From assembly GCA_000828835.1 (NCBI GenBank), contig AP014633.1, forward strand, positions 4,712,001 to 4,776,000: 64,000 nucleotides of DNA. The letters run 5' to 3'. Both the position numbers and the translations under genes were made by a program. Positions within the stretch are counted from its first letter, which is position 1, and every line of letters begins with the position of its first letter. Below the pieces are notes generated by a model. That model was not told the origin of the DNA and did not search any database. It saw nothing but the letters and a program-made list of their open reading frames with translations. This document shows positions 54,701 through 61,445 of the stretch, piece by piece. Source of the DNA: Thioploca ingrica (GTDB lineage: Bacteria; Pseudomonadota; Gammaproteobacteria; Beggiatoales; Beggiatoaceae).

Positions 54701-57700
54701 TATCAATTTACGTGCGGTGGTGTTTGATAACCAAGGCAAACCGCTTCCAGGTGTCGATATGGAGTTAGTAAGCAATTCCACCAATGCTAAAATTGCAGCA
54801 GCTACCGGTAAAACCAATAGTTTAGGTGAATTTCTGACCACGGTAACGGATGCGGTTGCAGAAACCGTTAATATTACGCCAATTGCTAAGGATGCCAAAG
54901 GAACTCAGGTAACCGGTGCTCCAGTTGCATTAACCTTTGTAGCCATTGGTTTAGAAGTCGCTGATTTGAGTGTAACGGTAATTGATAATAACCAAGACGC
55001 AAATGGTAAAGATCCAGTTGTCATTCAAGTCATTGCCAGAGATAGCGGCGGCAGAGCTGTTCCGAACGTACCGATTGTGGTGCAAATGCCAACCGGTACC
55101 TCAGCGGTTGCTAAGGTAGATGATCAACAGAAAAAAGATGCCCAAGGACAAGTCGTAACAGATGACACCGGGGTATTTAAAGTCGGAATCACTTCCCGGC
55201 AAGCCGGTGATGTGCATGTCAGTATTTCTGTTAAAGATACTGAGATTGCTCATCCACCCGTCACCGTTACCTTCAAACCCTCTAGTGATAGCGCAGCATT
55301 CCCTAGCACGGTTGAATTACTCGCAGTTGATTCGCCTCAACCGGCAAATGGTAAGTCGAAAATCACGTTAGTGGTTATTCCTCGTGATGCCAGTGGGAAT
55401 CCGTTACCAGGCAAGAGTGTGAGTTTAATCGCCGATTCTGATAAAGTGACGATTGCTGCAGCCACTGACAGTAAAACAAATGCGTTAGGTGAATTTCGTA
55501 CCACCGTGACCACCACCGAGGATATGACTGATAGTCTAACGGAAATTTTAACCGTTAATATCACGCCGGTATCAGAAGGAGTGGTGGGCGAACCGACGCC
55601 AGTAGTCTTTACCCCGGTGTCAGTTCCCATCCCAGCCACCTTAACGCTTACGGCAGATAAAAATAGTGTGGAAATCAGTACGGATCAGGAAAATTTCGCT
55701 ACCTTAACTGTGTTAACTCGAGATGGAGACGGTTCACCGATGCCTAAAGTTCCGGTGAAACTTCTCGTATCACCGAGCGATAAAGGCAATGATATCACTG
55801 GCTCAACCATTTTTGATAAATTCAAGGGTAACACGGATGATGCCACCGGTACCTTTGTCGCGAAAGTTAAAAATAGCCTGCCTGGTACTGTCAAAGTAAC
55901 CGCCGTGGCGTTAAGTAAAACCGATGGGGAACCTATTTTAAATAGCAATACAATTGAGATTGTTTTTAAGCCAGCAGCGACAAGTAATGTCAAAGAAGTG
56001 AGTAGCCTGGACTTAATAGCAACTAGTTTCCAACTGAGTTCTGCAAGTCCTACCGAAGGCGTTATTATTACTGCGATTGTTAAAGATGAACATAATAACC
56101 TCGTCGACGGGGCAACAGTGTCTTTTGAAACCAGTTCGGGGGAAATTCAACCCATTCAAATAGTCACCGCCGGCCAAACGACCACTCAAGCTGTCGCCGG
56201 TAAAACAGATGCGTCCGGACGCGCTCAAGCCCGTCTAACCACGCTAGGAAATCCAGACAATCGAACGATTACTGTGCGAGCCACTGTTCCAACCGCTACC
56301 GGAGAAATTCGCGAAGATACCATTGAGATTGAGGTTACTGGTTCAAAAGTGGGTATATCTGGACCTTCTGCGGTGATTGCTAATACTGACGCTAATTTTG
56401 TTATTACGGTAACCAATTCTGCGGGTAGCGGTATCGCCAATAAAGCGGTAACTTTGACTTCTGATTTGGGCAATACTTTTGATCCGCCTTCTCCTACAAC
56501 TAACACGTTAGGTCAAGCATCGGTAAAACTGATAGCCACTCACGCCGGTAAGGATACCATCACAGCCAGTGCATCAGGAGCGGATAGTGCGACATTCAAG
56601 TTAACTATCTCGGATAGTAATTTCATTGTTGAACCAACCGGTAACAACCCGCTTTGTACTTCCATAGCCGATTATGAAGATACCAACAACAACCGTATCT
56701 TAGATCCCGGTGAAGATTTGAATAATAATGGAATATTGGATTTAGGTTGTCGAATATCGCTCCAAGCTACAGCAGGTCAACAGTTTAAAGTTCATTGGGA
56801 TGAGGGCGGAATCAATCAAGTCAATGAAAAATTACTACTTTCAACTACCCGTGGACAATTGGATAGTAATCAAGTCATTACTGATCTCATTAATGGTAAT
56901 GCTACCTTTACCGTACGTCCAAGTGGTAATGCGGGTAGTGCTATTATTACTATACAGTCTGAAAAACCAGGCGGTCCGTCACAGCAATTAACACTCCGAT
57001 TTGTAGCCACTAATCCAAAATTTATCAATGTTCAAGCTAACCCAGCGGTGATTGGGGTAAATCCAGTGGGAACAGAAACCCAACAAAGCAAAATTTTAGC
57101 AGTGGTACGAGATGCCGATAATAATTTAGTTGCTGGTCAACAAGTTGAGTTTCTTCTTACCGATATTAGTGGTGGACGAATAACTCAAGGTTCTGCAATT
57201 ACGGATGACTTTGGTAGAACCTCGACCACCTATATTGCTGGACCTTCTACCAGTGCAGCAAATGGTGTAGCAATAAGAGCAGTTGTTACTGGAACTGATA
57301 TTGCTGAAGTAGTCAATTTAACTGTTGCTAAACAAAGTTTATTTGTAACGCTTGGTTCGGGTAATGTTATCTTAAAGGAAGAAGGAATAAGATATAAAGT
57401 ACCTTTTACGGCATTGGTAACTGACTCCAATGGTACTCCAATTAGTGATGCTGAAGTCATTTTAAGTATTTATCCATCTCGGTATGCCAAGGGAACAGCA
57501 GGCCTAAATGCAGATAAGAAAGTTACTCTTGATGCTATTGGATGTGATAATGAAGACATTAATCGGAATGGTCTACTCGATATTGGTGAAGAAAAAAATG
57601 GGAATAACCAACTTGATCCTGGCAATGTTATCACAGTGGACAATTTAACCATTAAAACCGGTACTAATGGTTATGCCGATTTTAATGTGGTATATGCTAT

Positions 57701-57872
57701 ACAATATGCCTGGTGGGTCGAGGCTGAAATAATGGCGCGAGTATCTGTAGGTGGAAGTGAAAGCAGTGATACTCTTTTCTTCACAACAACTTGTTTAGCA
57801 ACTGATGTGCCTGATAATTGTCCATTGCCTAGTCCTTTTGGTAAAGACAAAGCATGTGATAATACGAAGTAA
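51780..57872 (+). CDS. Giant Ig-like repeat surface lipoprotein
   Basis: About 2030 residues from ATG at 51780 (AAAGGG nine bases upstream), which places the lipobox SLLTAC correctly; an earlier start would add a charged leader. At least ten bacterial Ig-like (Big_1/invasin-type) domains of about 100 residues follow, each with a motif such as ADGQSKITLVVIPRD and KTNELGEFRTT. Two Asp/Asn-rich calcium-type loops lie near the C-terminus (NNNRILDPGEDLNNNGILD and a similar DINRNGLLDIGEE block). Expected to be an outer-membrane-anchored, rod-like adhesin. Its place right after pilQ suggests expression with the pilus operon. Confidence 0.88.
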   Translation: MIKHFFSRWLIFIFFILSLLTACGGGDEPSNMLTSTYRPPVSTTPTTPTNETLPIQFRIIDQQSNQQLIPSGGRTTIKRTAVYAAEPKDTGEIAPLIPLNISLHPPGAAKLEDAPKFTDKDGNLIFTVSDPGSENITVNISGRDTAQRGFDIQLYFGATATADVIQSTSTANGSIPTIIRVVAHDWKGAPIRGIPVELAFPPNSSATTYPLSSDDSSCTHNTGLDMKSDPDYFLKVPATVIAPTTSTGELCIGIVDMVPETLKVTPIVGGLTIGTYSLDFRTGTIATGEAITPEIIVKSNNVSADGVTTAKLIVLARNDVTKSPIPNVPIRIYSDSITAQLKIGGELQTFSITGNTGASGYIELTVTDTIAETVNLTAVTTSGETVANATQAIIFTTGESATGIKPTTITLDKPIPEKAEANGQSSISLVGQITSKISAEATEEVPVADFPVSILVSGGSAKMTIANDGKTNEAGFFVVTFTDTVVEQFTARAVAGTVSSSSEKIEFTAVAAQPTVPGETPTVVVVPATVTLIASPPTQIADGTAKITLVARVRDNRNIPLKDAQVEITADSDTSPIIFDKTQQATDAGGSATFTATSTAVGEFTVTVQAWVVDKNNQLVGSPVRNSRSITFVSADTPVTNLNIESITDDYQKATGKDAIKVKVSAKNDRGQPVKNAPIVVQLSAGEETKAIPAKGFTGDDGSFETAITSTRAGKVGVSFAVEQTSVTTSPTTINFVATDSTVPGGGPPVSQIDLKVENNNQPADGQSKITLIVIPRDAQNTPLFGKEVVLFTNAQQEIGFDNAAGKTNELGEFRTTITSAKPQSFQVTAALKGQTAPITTQTLTFVAPAPATSAVIDFQILNDNQPANNESESILVVTVKAANGTPVKDAAVKFLADDPNLKIGEGKTNEIGEFRVAVKHNVPGTFRIIPVVDTIPGTPKYITFTPLAGAVIPASIQLEVIGDAQKPADGQAAINLRAVVFDNQGKPLPGVDMELVSNSTNAKIAAATGKTNSLGEFLTTVTDAVAETVNITPIAKDAKGTQVTGAPVALTFVAIGLEVADLSVTVIDNNQDANGKDPVVIQVIARDSGGRAVPNVPIVVQMPTGTSAVAKVDDQQKKDAQGQVVTDDTGVFKVGITSRQAGDVHVSISVKDTEIAHPPVTVTFKPSSDSAAFPSTVELLAVDSPQPANGKSKITLVVIPRDASGNPLPGKSVSLIADSDKVTIAAATDSKTNALGEFRTTVTTTEDMTDSLTEILTVNITPVSEGVVGEPTPVVFTPVSVPIPATLTLTADKNSVEISTDQENFATLTVLTRDGDGSPMPKVPVKLLVSPSDKGNDITGSTIFDKFKGNTDDATGTFVAKVKNSLPGTVKVTAVALSKTDGEPILNSNTIEIVFKPAATSNVKEVSSLDLIATSFQLSSASPTEGVIITAIVKDEHNNLVDGATVSFETSSGEIQPIQIVTAGQTTTQAVAGKTDASGRAQARLTTLGNPDNRTITVRATVPTATGEIREDTIEIEVTGSKVGISGPSAVIANTDANFVITVTNSAGSGIANKAVTLTSDLGNTFDPPSPTTNTLGQASVKLIATHAGKDTITASASGADSATFKLTISDSNFIVEPTGNNPLCTSIADYEDTNNNRILDPGEDLNNNGILDLGCRISLQATAGQQFKVHWDEGGINQVNEKLLLSTTRGQLDSNQVITDLINGNATFTVRPSGNAGSAIITIQSEKPGGPSQQLTLRFVATNPKFINVQANPAVIGVNPVGTETQQSKILAVVRDADNNLVAGQQVEFLLTDISGGRITQGSAITDDFGRTSTTYIAGPSTSAANGVAIRAVVTGTDIAEVVNLTVAKQSLFVTLGSGNVILKEEGIRYKVPFTALVTDSNGTPISDAEVILSIYPSRYAKGTAGLNADKKVTLDAIGCDNEDINRNGLLDIGEEKNGNNQLDPGNVITVDNLTIKTGTNGYADFNVVYAIQYAWWVEAEIMARVSVGGSESSDTLFFTTTCLATDVPDNCPLPSPFGKDKACDNTK

Positions 57873-57949
57873 CATGAATTTCCTTGTTTTTCCTCGTTTC
57901 CTCGTTCCCACGCTTCCGCGTCACTGCCATTAAGTTAAGCAGTTTACTT

Positions 57950-57976
57950 CCCCCTTTGACAAAGGGGGGGGCTTTT
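57950..57976 (+). terminator. Hairpin plus T-run after the Ig-repeat gene
   Basis: CCCCCTTTG-A-CAAAGGGGG is followed by GGGCTTTTTC on the plus strand. It sits in the family 1 left end 78 bases after the stop and has the form of an intrinsic terminator. Confidence 0.5.
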
Positions 57977-58033
57977 TCGTTAACTCGTTACCAAGCTCGG
58001 CTTGGTAGCGAGCAAAACTAACTGGAATTACTT

Positions 58034-58249
58034 ATGCAACTGATAAATATTAACGAGATTTTGAACACGATTTCCTCTTTGTCTTTAGAAGAGCAATATT
58101 TTATTGTTGATACCCTCACTAAAAGAATTCAGGACCGCCGGCGTTCGCAGATTGCGGCAAGAGGTCAACAAGCACAAGAAAATTACCAGCAAGGTATGGT
58201 GACTTCTGGTACTGTAGCTGACCTCATGAGAGCGGTTGCTGATGATTGA
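58034..58249 (+). CDS. Type II antitoxin, small
   Basis: This 71-residue protein starts MQLININEILNTISSLSLEE. A helical segment with KRIQDRRRSQI and a flexible C-terminal tail (SGTVADLMRAVADD) follow. Such proteins pair with RelE/ParE toxins. It overlaps the toxin gene by eight bases. It presumably binds toxin through the C-terminal tail. The family name is uncertain. Confidence 0.7.
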   Translation: MQLININEILNTISSLSLEEQYFIVDTLTKRIQDRRRSQIAARGQQAQENYQQGMVTSGTVADLMRAVADD

Positions 58250-58511
58250 AATTTTATGGGATGAGCCATTTTTAAAAATTTTAACCAAATGGAAAAGAAA
58301 ACATCCGGATTTGATTTCAAAACTTGAAGCGAAGTTAACCTTATTTAGCTCTAAACCCTTTCATCCTTCATTAAAAACTCACAACTTAAGCGGTAACTTA
58401 AAAGATTATTGGGCACTCAGTATTACATATGAATATCGTTTGGTATTCAAATTCGTTGATGAAAATAAAGCATTACTCATCGATATCGGAACACATGATG
58501 AAGTTTACTAA
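58242..58511 (+). CDS. RelE/YafQ-like toxin
   Basis: 89 residues from ATG at 58242, overlapping the antitoxin stop. The RelE/ParE-fold pattern is clear: MIEILWDEPFLKILTKWKRK, HNLSGNLKDYWALSITYEYR, LVFKF and LIDIGTHDEVY. The YafQ/YoeB-like features LSGNLKDYWAL and GTHDEVY suggest a ribosome-dependent mRNA nuclease; the catalytic set cannot be confirmed by eye. Confidence 0.8.
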   Translation: MIEILWDEPFLKILTKWKRKHPDLISKLEAKLTLFSSKPFHPSLKTHNLSGNLKDYWALSITYEYRLVFKFVDENKALLIDIGTHDEVY

Positions 58512-58524
58512 GCTAGCGTAGGGT

Positions 58525-58678
58525 CACTGCCATTAAGTTAAGGAAAAGTTCCTCCTCCTTAAGTAAAGATGGGGGTAGGGAGTGGTAATTAACCATGTGA
58601 ATGAGATAAACTTTTTTTAATCACCCCCGGTCCCTCCTTTGTCAAAGGGGGGAGTTAGGGCTTAAGTTAATGGCAGTG
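58525..58678. mobile_element. Family 1 MITE-like element after the toxin gene
   Basis: The left end is CACTGCCATTAAGTTAAG and the right end CTTAAGTTAATGGCAGTG (one mismatch). The core GAATGAGATAAACTTT matches the elements at 490-604 and 47774-47928. No direct target duplication; its right flank instead matches, inverted, the left flank of the partial element at 57922. Confidence 0.7.
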
Positions 58679-58742
58679 ACGCGGGAGCGTGGGAACGAGA
58701 ATATCTAACTAACAAATTGATTTTACTTTAGATACTTATTAA

Positions 58743-59792
58743 ATGACCAATCAAAAATCGCCTTCTCTCAGCTACCGTGATGCCGGCGTCAATATCGACA
58801 ACGGTAACTTACTCGTTGAACGCATTAAGCCGCTAACAGCGCGCACTCATCGCCCGGAGTTATTGGGTGGAATCGGTGGCTTTGGTGCTTTATTTGAAAT
58901 TCCGCTAGAACGTTATAAAAATCCAGTCCTCGTTTCCGGAACCGACGGCGTTGGTACCAAATTAAAACTCGCTCTCGCTTATGGTAAACATGACACTATT
59001 GGCATTGATTTAGTCGCCATGTGTGTTAACGATATTGTGACCTCGGGTGCTGAACCACTCTTTTTTCTGGATTATTATGCCACGGGTCAATTAGATGTTG
59101 AACTGGCAACTCAAGTTATTGCGGGAATTGTTCGCGGTTGTGAATTAGCCGGTGCTGCTTTAGTCGGTGGCGAAACGGCTGAAATGCCCGGGATGTATCA
59201 AGCAAATGACTATGATTTAGCTGGCTTTGCAGTAGGAATTGTCGAAAAAAACGCCATTATCGATGGTAGTCAAGTTCAAGCCGGTGACGTTCTCATTGGC
59301 TTAGCTTCTAGTGGTATTCATTCTAACGGTTATTCGCTCGTGCGTAAAATTTTGGAATATTCCCAAACACCGTTGGAACAAAACTTTGATGGACGCCAAT
59401 TGGGTGAAGTGTTACTAGAACCGACCCGTATTTATGTCAAACCGCTGTTACAACTCATGAAAAAAATTCCAGTCCGCGCCTTAGCTCATATTACCGGCGG
59501 TGGTTTGCTAGAAAACGTACCTCGGGTTTTACCCACGGGCTTATGTGCTCATATTGATACCACGAGTTGGATTCGTCCTGCTATTTTCAATTGGTTGCAA
59601 CAACAAGGTCAAATTGAAGACCAGGAAATGTACCGCACTTTTAACTGCGGCATTGGCATGGTCATTGGTGTCGCAGCAGAATCCGCAGCAGCAGCGGTAA
59701 AATATCTTCAGGAAATGGGTGAAACCGTATGGCTAATGGGAACCGTTAAAGAACATCCTAGCGAAAGGATTGTGTTTCAGGGCATCACTTAA
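58743..59792 (+). CDS. purM: Phosphoribosylformylglycinamidine cyclo-ligase (AIR synthase)
   Basis: This enzyme closes the imidazole ring in purine synthesis, using ATP. It has 349 residues: [13 protein letters not shown] start, [50 protein letters not shown] and [16 protein letters not shown]. Full length. It is normally co-transcribed with purN, but here 398 bases of nested repeat elements separate them. Confidence 0.97.
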   Translation: MTNQKSPSLSYRDAGVNIDNGNLLVERIKPLTARTHRPELLGGIGGFGALFEIPLERYKNPVLVSGTDGVGTKLKLALAYGKHDTIGIDLVAMCVNDIVTSGAEPLFFLDYYATGQLDVELATQVIAGIVRGCELAGAALVGGETAEMPGMYQANDYDLAGFAVGIVEKNAIIDGSQVQAGDVLIGLASSGIHSNGYSLVRKILEYSQTPLEQNFDGRQLGEVLLEPTRIYVKPLLQLMKKIPVRALAHITGGGLLENVPRVLPTGLCAHIDTTSWIRPAIFNWLQQQGQIEDQEMYRTFNCGIGMVIGVAAESAAAAVKYLQEMGETVWLMGTVKEHPSERIVFQGIT

Positions 59793-59811
59793 ACATTTTC
59801 AGTAATAACTC

Positions 59812-60115
59812 AGGTTACGCACCACTGTCATCAACTTAAGAAGTTTTCTCCCTTTTTCAAAGGGGGGAACTGGGATTTCGGGAAATTGACCTTCGGTAAA
59901 TCCCCCCTAACCCCCAATGCCATTAAGTTAAGGGCAGACACGCCGGTCTGCCCCTACCAAATATCCCGTAGGTAGGGGCGAACCGACGTGTTCGCCCTAA
60001 CACCCAATTGCTTAACTTAATGGCATTGCCCCTAACCCCCCTTTGAAAAAGGGGGGAAGAGGAGAAAAATGGTTTAAAGGTGGGAATAAGAGCAAAACGG
60101 TTTGATGCGTAACCT
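59812..60115. mobile_element. Repeat family 2 element, interrupted
   Basis: The ends are AGGTTACGCA (59812-59821) and TGCGTAACCT (60106-60115), perfect 10-bp inverse. The left part (ACCACTGTCATCAACTTAAG) matches 16963-17040. A complete family 1 element (59925-60028) with its target duplication lies inside, showing that family 2 was here first. Confidence 0.65.
59925..60028. mobile_element. Family 1 element nested in family 2, 11-bp target duplication
   Basis: This 104-bp copy has perfect 18-bp inverted ends. The direct repeat CCCCTAACCCC flanks it at 59914-59924 and 60029-60039. Its core differs from other copies: GGGCAGACACGCCGGTCTGC, then CCCTACC, and a GTAGGGGCGAACCGACGTGT repeat also found at 4112-4140. 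Confidence 0.8.
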
Positions 60116-60148
60116 AATGTAGTCAATAAAAATATTTATTAATTTATT

Positions 60149-60190
60149 CCCCCCCCCTTTGAAAAAGGGGGGATGGGGGGGATTTAAAAC
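60149..60190 (+). promoter_or_regulatory. purN ribosome site in a G/C-tract hairpin repeat
   Basis: CCCCCCCCCTTTG pairs with AAAAAGGGGGG, and the following GGATGGGGGGGAT ends about eight bases before the purN ATG at 60191. The only G-rich ribosome-binding candidate is therefore repeat-derived and may be held in a stem. Confidence 0.45.
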
Positions 60191-60820
60191 ATGGAAAAAT
60201 TACCACTGGTCGCTCTCATTTCTGGACGGGGCAGTAACTTAAAAGCTATCATCGATGCCGCTGATCCACTGATTGAAATACGAGCGGTGATTAGCAATCG
60301 CTCCCAAGCCGGAGGTTTACTTTACGCCCAACAAGCCGGCATTGCCACAGCAATCGTCGATCATAGCTTATTTAAAACGCGTCTCGATTTTGATATCGCT
60401 TTACAAACCGCTATCGATCAATATCAACCTAAATTAGTTATCCTCGCTGGATTTATGCGAATACTTAGCCCAGAATTGGTTGCTCATTATCGGGGGCGGT
60501 TATTCAATATTCATCCATCCTTATTACCGGCTTTCAAGGGTTTACATACCCATCGCCGTGCATTAGAATCTGGTGTCAAAGAGCATGGTGCCAGTGTCCA
60601 TTTTGTCACGGAGGATTTAGATGCGGGACCGGTCATCATCCAAGCCCGGGTCCCAGTGTTACCGGATGATAATGAAGACAGTTTAGCCTATCGGGTTTTG
60701 CAACAAGAACATCGGATTTATTCTCAAGCAATTCATTGGTTTGCAGAAGGACGCTTACAATTGCAAGGTCAAGTGGCTTTATTAGATGGTCAACCGATTA
60801 CTTTTCCGTACCGAGGTTAA
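60191..60820 (+). CDS. purN: Phosphoribosylglycinamide formyltransferase
   Basis: This enzyme transfers a formyl group from 10-formyltetrahydrofolate to GAR in purine synthesis. It has 209 residues: LISGRGSNLKAIIDA (10-24), LAGFMRILSP and FNIHPSLLPAFKGLHTH with the catalytic Asn-His. The active-site Asp is in TEDLDAGPVIIQ. Full length. The next gene starts two bases after the stop. Confidence 0.97.
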   Translation: MEKLPLVALISGRGSNLKAIIDAADPLIEIRAVISNRSQAGGLLYAQQAGIATAIVDHSLFKTRLDFDIALQTAIDQYQPKLVILAGFMRILSPELVAHYRGRLFNIHPSLLPAFKGLHTHRRALESGVKEHGASVHFVTEDLDAGPVIIQARVPVLPDDNEDSLAYRVLQQEHRIYSQAIHWFAEGRLQLQGQVALLDGQPITFPYRG

Positions 60821-60821
60821 T

Positions 60822-61328
60822 ATGAAAATGATTAAAATCACTGTGATACCACTGTTAATTTTATTGGGGTCTGCGCCGCTATTGAGTTGGGCTCAACCGG
60901 CTGAACCACTGACCCAATCGTCTACCCTTACACCGCCCATGATTGATCCCGATTGTGTTGCTAGCACTGAAGTTTGCCAGCAACGCGCTGAACAGCGTGA
61001 AGCGTTGCTACGACGTTGTGCCACTGATCCAGAATGGTGTAAAGAATATCGAGCTAACAAACGACAGATGCACGAAGAAGCACAAGCTTTAAAGAAACAA
61101 TGCCAAGAGCACCCGGAACAATGTGCCGAACTCAAGCAACAATTTAACCAAAGACAAGCTCAACAAAGAAAAGCCGGACACCAAAAATTAGAAAATGCGC
61201 AAATGCAATGGTGTCTAGATAACCAAGCTGCTTGTGAACAATGGAAAATTGACTTTAAACAAATGCAACAAAAATATCAGGAATTGCGACGTCAACTTGA
61301 AGAAAAATATCCTACTCGACCACGTTAA
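60822..61328 (+). CDS. Periplasmic coiled protein with four CX6C motifs
   Basis: 168 residues. ATG at 60822 is chosen because it gives a clean signal peptide (about 1-25, ending SWAQP); an earlier in-frame start lies inside purN. The mature part is helical, Gln/Glu/Arg-rich and carries four C-x6-C pairs at regular spacing (CVASTEVC, CATDPEWC, CQEHPEQC, CLDNQAAC). Disulfides or metal binding are possible. No family is recognised. Its start two bases after purN implies co-transcription. Confidence 0.7.
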   Translation: MKMIKITVIPLLILLGSAPLLSWAQPAEPLTQSSTLTPPMIDPDCVASTEVCQQRAEQREALLRRCATDPEWCKEYRANKRQMHEEAQALKKQCQEHPEQCAELKQQFNQRQAQQRKAGHQKLENAQMQWCLDNQAACEQWKIDFKQMQQKYQELRRQLEEKYPTRPR

Positions 61329-61346
61329 TTAATCTTGGAATGATTG

Positions 61347-61445
61347 CTCGTTCCCACATGCCGGCGTGGTCACTCCCATTAAGTTAAGAATTCCCCCCTT
61401 TGAAAAAGGGGGGTGAGGGGGGATTTTAAGCAGTTGACTTCCCCA
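61347..61445. repeat. Family 3 left end followed by family 1 left end
   Basis: CTCGTTCCCA (61347-61356), then CACTCCCATTAAGTTAAG (61371-61388), a CCCCCCTTTG/CAAAAAGGGGGG-type stem and a GAGGGGGGATTTTAAGCAGT block. No right ends are seen. The block reaches into the 3' end of the OGT-like gene. Confidence 0.55.

Larger units (their letters stand above)
57901..58699. mobile_element. Repeat-bounded island carrying a toxin-antitoxin pair
   Basis: The outer ends are CTCGTTCCCA (57901-57910) and TGGGAACGAG (58690-58699), the same as repeat family 3 at 30381-30495. Directly inside are CACTGCCATTAAGTTAAG (57922 on) and the inverse CTTAAGTTAATGGCAGTG (ending 58678). About 60 bases at each end are inverted copies. 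The toxin-antitoxin genes (58034-58511) are in the middle. No transposase. Confidence 0.55.

Noticed and set aside
51876-57652. Many overlapping frames inside the Ig-repeat gene
   Set aside because: They are short, lack ribosome sites and shift with the repeat pattern; only the plus-strand lipoprotein frame is continuous.
58034-58249. ParD or Phd family name for the antitoxin
   Set aside because: The sequence is too short and lacks the defining motifs; kept as an unnamed small antitoxin.
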